Assembly: GCA_040221055.1 (NCBI GenBank)
Contig: JAVJVN010000009.1
Coordinates: 406,257 to 470,256, forward strand
DNA length: 64,000 nt
From: Rhodothermales bacterium
Lineage (GTDB): Bacteria; Bacteroidota; Rhodothermia; Rhodothermales; UBA10348
Direction of reading: 5' to 3'
Positions 60,134-64,000 of this stretch are shown one piece after another. How positions within the stretch are numbered: the stretch's first letter is position 1; each line of letters opens with the position of its first letter. The notes under the pieces are model-generated. The model was not told the origin of the DNA. It searched no databases and worked only from the letters and a program-made list of their open reading frames with translations. The position numbers and the translations under genes were made by a program.

Positions 60134-60906
60134 GCCGCAACCTCTTCGTCTTCGAGCGCCCGCTCGGCCCGGATTTTTGCCAACGCATCGGCTGCCGATG
60201 CGCGTTGTTGTTGTTCGTCGCGGATAATGCGACCATCCCGGAGTTCAATGACGCGCGTGGCATATTCCGCCACGTCGTGCTCGTGAGTCACCAACAGGAT
60301 GGTGATGCCCGAATCATTCAGTTCCTGGAAGAGGGTCATGACCTCGGCCGTCGTGACGGAATCAAGATTACCCGTAGGCTCGTCCGCCAAAAGCATGGCC
60401 GGATTGGTCACCAGTGCCCGAGCAATGGCCACACGTTGCTGCTGTCCACCCGAAAGTTCATTCGGAAGGTGATCGGTTCGATCGCCCAGTCCCACCCGCT
60501 CCAGCGCTTCGATGGCGGCTTTACGGGGGTTCTTAACGCGATTCGAGCGATCATACAACAGTGGCAACTCCACATTTTCCACCGCCGTGGTACGCGCCAA
60601 CAGATTGAAGCCCTGGAATACGAATCCGATCTTCAGATTCCGGACATCTGCCAACTTGTTCTTTGAGAGCGAGTCGACCCGGATACCATCCAGCTCGTAC
60701 GTTCCCGAGGACGGGTAGTCCAGGCCGCCAAGGATATTCATGAAGGTGGATTTGCCGGATCCCGATGCGCCCATGATGGCTACCATCTCCCCCTTGACAA
60801 CGTCTACATCCACGCCCCGGAGGGCGTGCACCTGGGTCTTCCCCATCTGGTAGACTTTCCGGATGTCTCTCGTCCGGATGACCGCATCTTGTTCCTGATT
60901 CGTCAT
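60130..60906 (-). CDS. MacB-type ABC transporter ATPase
   Basis: 258 residues, a LolD/MacB-like ATPase. Walker A is GASGSGKST, the signature is LSGGQQQR, Walker B is [13 protein letters not shown] and the H-loop is [34 protein letters not shown] is the typical N-terminus. Unlike E. coli MacB, the ATPase is a separate chain from the permease. A charged extra tail ([20 protein letters not shown]) may be a partner-binding feature. It ends inside the permease start. Confidence 0.93.
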   Translation of the reverse strand: MTNQEQDAVIRTRDIRKVYQMGKTQVHALRGVDVDVVKGEMVAIMGASGSGKSTFMNILGGLDYPSSGTYELDGIRVDSLSKNKLADVRNLKIGFVFQGFNLLARTTAVENVELPLLYDRSNRVKNPRKAAIEALERVGLGDRTDHLPNELSGGQQQRVAIARALVTNPAMLLADEPTGNLDSVTTAEVMTLFQELNDSGITILLVTHEHDVAEYATRVIELRDGRIIRDEQQQRASAADALAKIRAERALEDEEVAA

Positions 60907-60908
60907 GA

Positions 60909-62204
60909 TCAGAATCCGCCGCCGCGGCCGAATGAAGGTCTGCTGCCGGCATCGCTGCTGGACTGGAATGGATTGCTGAAACCACCCGAAGCTTCGGTTT
61001 CGGTGACGCCAGCGACAATCTGCATACCATCGCTCAGCCCCTCGCCCCGGATTTCCGTGGAGGATCCGTCGGTGATTCCGGTTTCCACGCGCACGGTCTG
61101 TACCTGTCCGGCTTCATCCAGATACCAGAGCAACGCCCGGTTGGATGCGCCTCCGAATCCCCCGTTCATTCCGGCGGGTCGACCGCCGCCCGCGCCGGTC
61201 GGCGCACCACCGGAGGCTGCGCGTGACCCGGACGCCGAATCGCCATTTGCAGCGCGCTGGGCCTCCATGCGCGCTCGCAGCTCACCCATCATCCGCTCGG
61301 TGGGACGAAACCTGAGAGCAGCGTTGGGAATCATGTACACATCCTCCACGCGCTCAATCAGGAAGTCGACGGTGGCGGTCATGCCCGGCAGCAGACGGCC
61401 GTCCGCATTGTCCACATCGATGACAGCGGTATAGGTGACCACGTTGTTCGTGACGGTGGACTGGAGACGGACCTGCCGGACCACGCCGTCAAACATCTGG
61501 TTGTCGTAGGCCTGCACCGTGAATCGAGCCTTCTGTCCGGGCTGGATCTGCCCGATATCGCCCTCGTCGACCGAGGCCTGGATTTCGAGGCGCTTCAAGT
61601 CGTTCGCTATCAGGAACAGCTGGGGCGCCGACAGACTGGCGGCAACCGTCTGGCCTTCATCCACATTGCGTTCTATGACCACGCCATCGATGGGCGAAAT
61701 GATGGTCGCATAGGACAGGTTCCGCTGGGCCCGCTCCAGACTGATGGACGCCGTCTGGATACCCGCCTTTGCGATATCCAGATTGTAGGCGGCCTGGTTG
61801 AGGGCGACCTCCGTGGTGAACCCCTTCTCATGGAGTTCCTTCACGCGATCATACTCGCGCTGGTTGAATTCAAGTTGGGCCCGGGCCCGGACCAGGCTCG
61901 CATTGGCATCCCGCACGGATGATGCCAAGAGTGTCGTATCAATCCGGGCAATGACCTGTCCACGACGGACCGGGTCATTGAAGTCCACATAGATCTGATT
62001 GACGATGCCGGACACCTGCGTGCCGACCTGGACCGTCGTGACCGCATCCAGGGTGCCTGTCGATGCTACGACAGACTCCAGGTTGCCCTTTGAAACGTTG
62101 ACGAACCGGTATTCCACTCCCGTGGTCTCGGCGGGGCGGGTAGCATACCAGATGGCGCCTGCGCCGACAACCAGTACGGCAACAATGGCAAGAATGCGTG
62201 TCAT
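60909..62204 (-). CDS. MacA/HlyD-type periplasmic adaptor of an efflux system
   Basis: 431 residues. A signal/TM segment (residues 1-18) precedes the biotinyl-lipoyl halves (GTLDAVTTVQVGTQVSGIV and ISPIDGVVIERNVDEGQTVAA), the coiled-coil hairpin (about 85-165), the beta-barrel and membrane-proximal domains, and a Gly-rich C-terminus. Together with the ATPase and permease it makes a MacAB-like tripartite pump; a TolC partner is not in the window. The ATG shares a base with the Spy-like stop. Confidence 0.9.
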   Translation of the reverse strand: MTRILAIVAVLVVGAGAIWYATRPAETTGVEYRFVNVSKGNLESVVASTGTLDAVTTVQVGTQVSGIVNQIYVDFNDPVRRGQVIARIDTTLLASSVRDANASLVRARAQLEFNQREYDRVKELHEKGFTTEVALNQAAYNLDIAKAGIQTASISLERAQRNLSYATIISPIDGVVIERNVDEGQTVAASLSAPQLFLIANDLKRLEIQASVDEGDIGQIQPGQKARFTVQAYDNQMFDGVVRQVRLQSTVTNNVVTYTAVIDVDNADGRLLPGMTATVDFLIERVEDVYMIPNAALRFRPTERMMGELRARMEAQRAANGDSASGSRAASGGAPTGAGGGRPAGMNGGFGGASNRALLWYLDEAGQVQTVRVETGITDGSSTEIRGEGLSDGMQIVAGVTETEASGGFSNPFQSSSDAGSRPSFGRGGGF

Positions 62205-62596
62205 CAGTCAGAATTGGATTGTTTGGAAGATTTGTCGGCCGAGTCACGCCGATCGAGCCAGGCGGACATGTCCTGTTGTTGTTCGGGGGTCAGGATGGTC
62301 CTGAGTTCGACGCGCATGGAGTCCAGGATGACCCGACGCTGGTCGTAGACATCTCCGAAGATCACGTTGAATCGCTCCTGGTATCGCGTCGTCAGGTCCC
62401 TGAGTTCAGCCTCCTGGGTCGCATCCGTCGGCGTGGTGTACGCTTCAATCATGTGATACAGCCCCCCTGCGCCGCGCATGGTGCGCAGGCGGTCCATCCG
62501 TTGGTTATGCACGATGGACCAGCCAATGGCCCCGATGCCGATACCGACAAGGAGGGTCACCAGGAGGACCAGGACGGATTTGGTTTGTGTTTTCAT
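62204..62596 (-). CDS. Spy/CnrX-like periplasmic sensor protein, membrane-anchored
   Basis: 130 residues. One N-terminal TM helix (VLVLLVTLLVGIGIGAIGW) seems to be retained. The remainder is an all-helical hooked-hairpin type domain with the LTPEQQ motif near the end (VELRTILTPEQQQDMSAWL), as in Spy, CpxP and the CnrX/NccX heavy-metal sensors. It contains His and Met side chains (IVHNQRM, YHMIEAY) that could bind metal. It lies between a sigma/TM pair and a MacAB-like pump. Confidence 0.75.
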   Translation of the reverse strand: MKTQTKSVLVLLVTLLVGIGIGAIGWSIVHNQRMDRLRTMRGAGGLYHMIEAYTTPTDATQEAELRDLTTRYQERFNVIFGDVYDQRRVILDSMRVELRTILTPEQQQDMSAWLDRRDSADKSSKQSNSD

Positions 62597-62630
62597 GGGT
62601 TCAGTTTCACGATGTCTGTGATCCTCAGAA

Positions 62631-62978
62631 TCAATGATCCTCGAAATCGGGATTGTAGGCGACGGCTACCGTAACCGACGGCAGGCCCAACAAACGGTCT
62701 GCCGTACTGTCGATGCCCGGCATGTCCGTGGTCAGCCGCAGATTGTAGAGAAGCAGCCCGATCAGGACGACCAGGCACGCGGCAACGACAGGGCGGAACC
62801 AGCCCAGGATCCCGAATGTCATGTCGTCAAAGGCTCCCCGTGAAGCCTTCTGTCCGACCAGGCCCTGCTCCCGGGCCTTGCGCACAATCCGGTCCGCCAG
62901 CATGGGTCGCAGCGCTTCCTTGCGCTCCTGTTCGACCATGCTGCCCAGCCATGTTCTCAGTTGACGGTGTTCTTCCAT
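62631..62978 (-). CDS. Small single-TM protein, candidate anti-sigma factor
   Basis: 115 residues. The first 58 are charged and helical (LRTWLGSMVEQERKEALRPM, ADRIVRKAREQGL), then one TM helix (61-80), then a short periplasmic tail. There is no zinc-finger motif, so if it holds the sigma factor it is of the CnrY/ClassII kind. It starts three bases after the sigma gene stops and is followed by the Spy-like sensor. The sigma-binding role is inferred from position. Confidence 0.6.
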   Translation of the reverse strand: MEEHRQLRTWLGSMVEQERKEALRPMLADRIVRKAREQGLVGQKASRGAFDDMTFGILGWFRPVVAACLVVLIGLLLYNLRLTTDMPGIDSTADRLLGLPSVTVAVAYNPDFEDH

Positions 62979-62981
62979 GAT

Positions 62982-63761
62982 TCAGAGTGCCTCCGTCGCC
63001 GCTGCCTTTTCAACGCGGGACAGTTCGATTTTGAGGGCGTCCGTACCCCGCTTCAGGCGGGAGAGGACGGTTCCGTATTTGATTCCGAGGACATTCGCCG
63101 TCTCTTCGGTGGACAACTCTTCCACCAGCCGCAACAAGACGACAATCCGTTGTTTTTCCGGCAGGGCATTCAGGGCCCGTCTGAGCGCCATGTTCCGCTC
63201 CGCATCCGCCACGGAATCGGTGGCTTCCACACTGCCCCCGGCTGACTCCAGGTCACTCGACGTGCCCCAGGCTTGCAACCAACGGCGCCGCTTTCGTGCG
63301 CGCAGCACATCCAGACTGCGATTGATGGCAATCCGTGTGATGAACGTCCTCAGTGTTGCATCGCCGCGGAAGGTATCCATGTTGGCATGAAGCTTTACGA
63401 ACACCTCCTGCACCACATCGTCCACCTCCTGCGTGTTGCCCAGCAGTCCGGTTACTGTTCGCGTAACCGAATCCAGATGCTCCTCCACCAAGCGGCGAAA
63501 GGCCCGTTCATCGCCATTCCGGATTGCGGCTGCCTGGACGTGTTCCTCTACAATATGCAGGGTTCCGGTTCGTTCAAACGACCTGATGTCCCGCTGTTCA
63601 GCGCTGGTCAAGCTCCGTTCAGGGACAGGGATCGCTATGGAAATGGAGGAGATCACTTCGGGCAATCGCGGGTTCAATCCGTTTGATTCGGGAAACGTGT
63701 CCGGTTCCGGCCTGCGCCGGGTCCCGGTCTGCCCCTTTGACGTCCGGACACCCGATTGCAT
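62982..63761 (-). CDS. ECF-type RNA polymerase sigma factor
   Basis: About 259 residues from ATG 63761, though the true start may be later (GTG 63656, for example), since the first ~60 residues look non-family. Region 2 has [37 protein letters not shown]. Region 4 has [28 protein letters not shown] followed by [12 protein letters not shown]. It is the first gene of the run that continues into a TM protein, a Spy/CnrX-like sensor and the MacAB-like pump. It is divergent from cysS. Confidence 0.9.
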   Translation of the reverse strand: MQSGVRTSKGQTGTRRRPEPDTFPESNGLNPRLPEVISSISIAIPVPERSLTSAEQRDIRSFERTGTLHIVEEHVQAAAIRNGDERAFRRLVEEHLDSVTRTVTGLLGNTQEVDDVVQEVFVKLHANMDTFRGDATLRTFITRIAINRSLDVLRARKRRRWLQAWGTSSDLESAGGSVEATDSVADAERNMALRRALNALPEKQRIVVLLRLVEELSTEETANVLGIKYGTVLSRLKRGTDALKIELSRVEKAAATEAL

Positions 63762-63820
63762 TCCACCGAACACGACGGCCGTGCAAGCGTACCCCGGGAC
63801 CACCCAACAAAGATACTGCC

Positions 63821-64000
63821 GTGGCGCTGACGTTGCGATTATACAACACCCTCACCCGTTCCGTGGAAGCCGTTCGTCCCATCCGGGATGGTCATCTCTC
63901 GTTCTATTCGTGCGGCCCGACCGTCTACTCGTACGCCCATATCGGGAATTTCCGGTCTTTCATCACGGCTGACCTCATTTACAGGACGGCCCGGGCGCTT
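63821..64000 (+). CDS. cysS: Cysteinyl-tRNA synthetase, 5' part
   Basis: 60 codons are visible from a GTG at 63821 to the right edge. [17 protein letters not shown] is the family start, and [20 protein letters not shown] holds the zinc-ligand Cys in CGPTVY and the class I HIGH-like HIGN. A TTG at 63833 is an alternative start. It diverges from the ECF sigma gene by about 60 bases. The rest of the gene lies beyond the window. Confidence 0.9.
   Translation, partial: MALTLRLYNTLTRSVEAVRPIRDGHLSFYSCGPTVYSYAHIGNFRSFITADLIYRTARAL

Noticed and set aside
60130-60906. Possibility that the ATPase belongs to a LolCDE lipoprotein exporter.
   Set aside because: The adjacent adaptor with lipoyl and coiled-coil domains and the single permease point to a MacAB-type pump; LolCDE has no adaptor of this kind.

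Overview
The window is a GC-rich chromosomal segment with bacterial housekeeping genes and no rRNA, tRNA, CRISPR array, insertion sequence or phage gene that I could find. Several gene families point to the Bacteroidota/Rhodothermota side of the tree, most likely a Rhodothermales-like marine bacterium. These are BshA (bacillithiol synthesis), a PorV-like outer-membrane protein, a type IX secretion (T9SS) plug lipoprotein, secreted proteins with PNPF-type C-terminal sorting regions, a DUF3078 protein, a carboxypeptidase-regulatory-domain TonB receptor, a DUF2723 membrane protein and an Hc1-type histone H1-like protein. The placement is inference; no marker was compared with a database.

Layout. 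1-8628 is a ten-gene minus-strand run. It starts with a pseudopilin-like protein and a DUF3822-like protein, continues with rsmD, coaD, an aminotransferase and a site-2 protease, and ends with a lipoprotein, an Asp-box secreted protein and two PorV/FadL-like barrels, the last cut by the window edge. 8834-11676 holds pdxJ, era and, convergently, pdxB. 11969-18330 has a SleB-like hydrolase, a small barrel, bshA coupled to a kinase-like gene, an MBL hydrolase, an LptF/G permease and rsmI. 18408-24111 has the DUF2723 protein, a CxxCH-bearing secreted protein, a lipoprotein, rsfS and a LytR-C protein. 24217-31127 is a plus-strand run of tsaD, chorismate mutase and mltG, then an ECF sigma/anti-sigma pair followed by three exported proteins carrying or related to HEAT repeats.

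31151-35276 contains lipoproteins and a FadL-family porin preceded by a perfect palindrome. 35475-44162 has proS, an esterase, a PAP2-like membrane protein, a TonB-dependent receptor and an exported TPR-CHAT protein. 44099-53151 is a minus-strand block: MFS transporter, metzincin-type protease, T9SS plug, a polytopic gluzincin, a DUF3078 protein, the Hc1-like protein with its own promoter and terminator, and an unknown gene. 53270-58930 has dnaE, an M23 lipoprotein, yidD and moaB. 58916-63761 is a minus-strand module of ECF sigma, single-TM protein, Spy/CnrX-like sensor and MacA/MacB-type efflux. cysS enters at the right edge.

Gene packing is very tight, with about twenty 1-4 base start/stop overlaps and four convergent 3' overlaps of 15-64 bases. 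The two most distinctive regions are the ECF-regulated HEAT-repeat cluster (26737-31127) and the CnrYXH-like sigma/sensor module joined to an ABC efflux pump (58916-63761). The T9SS plug/protease block (45298-52082) and the kinase-like partner of bshA are also worth attention.
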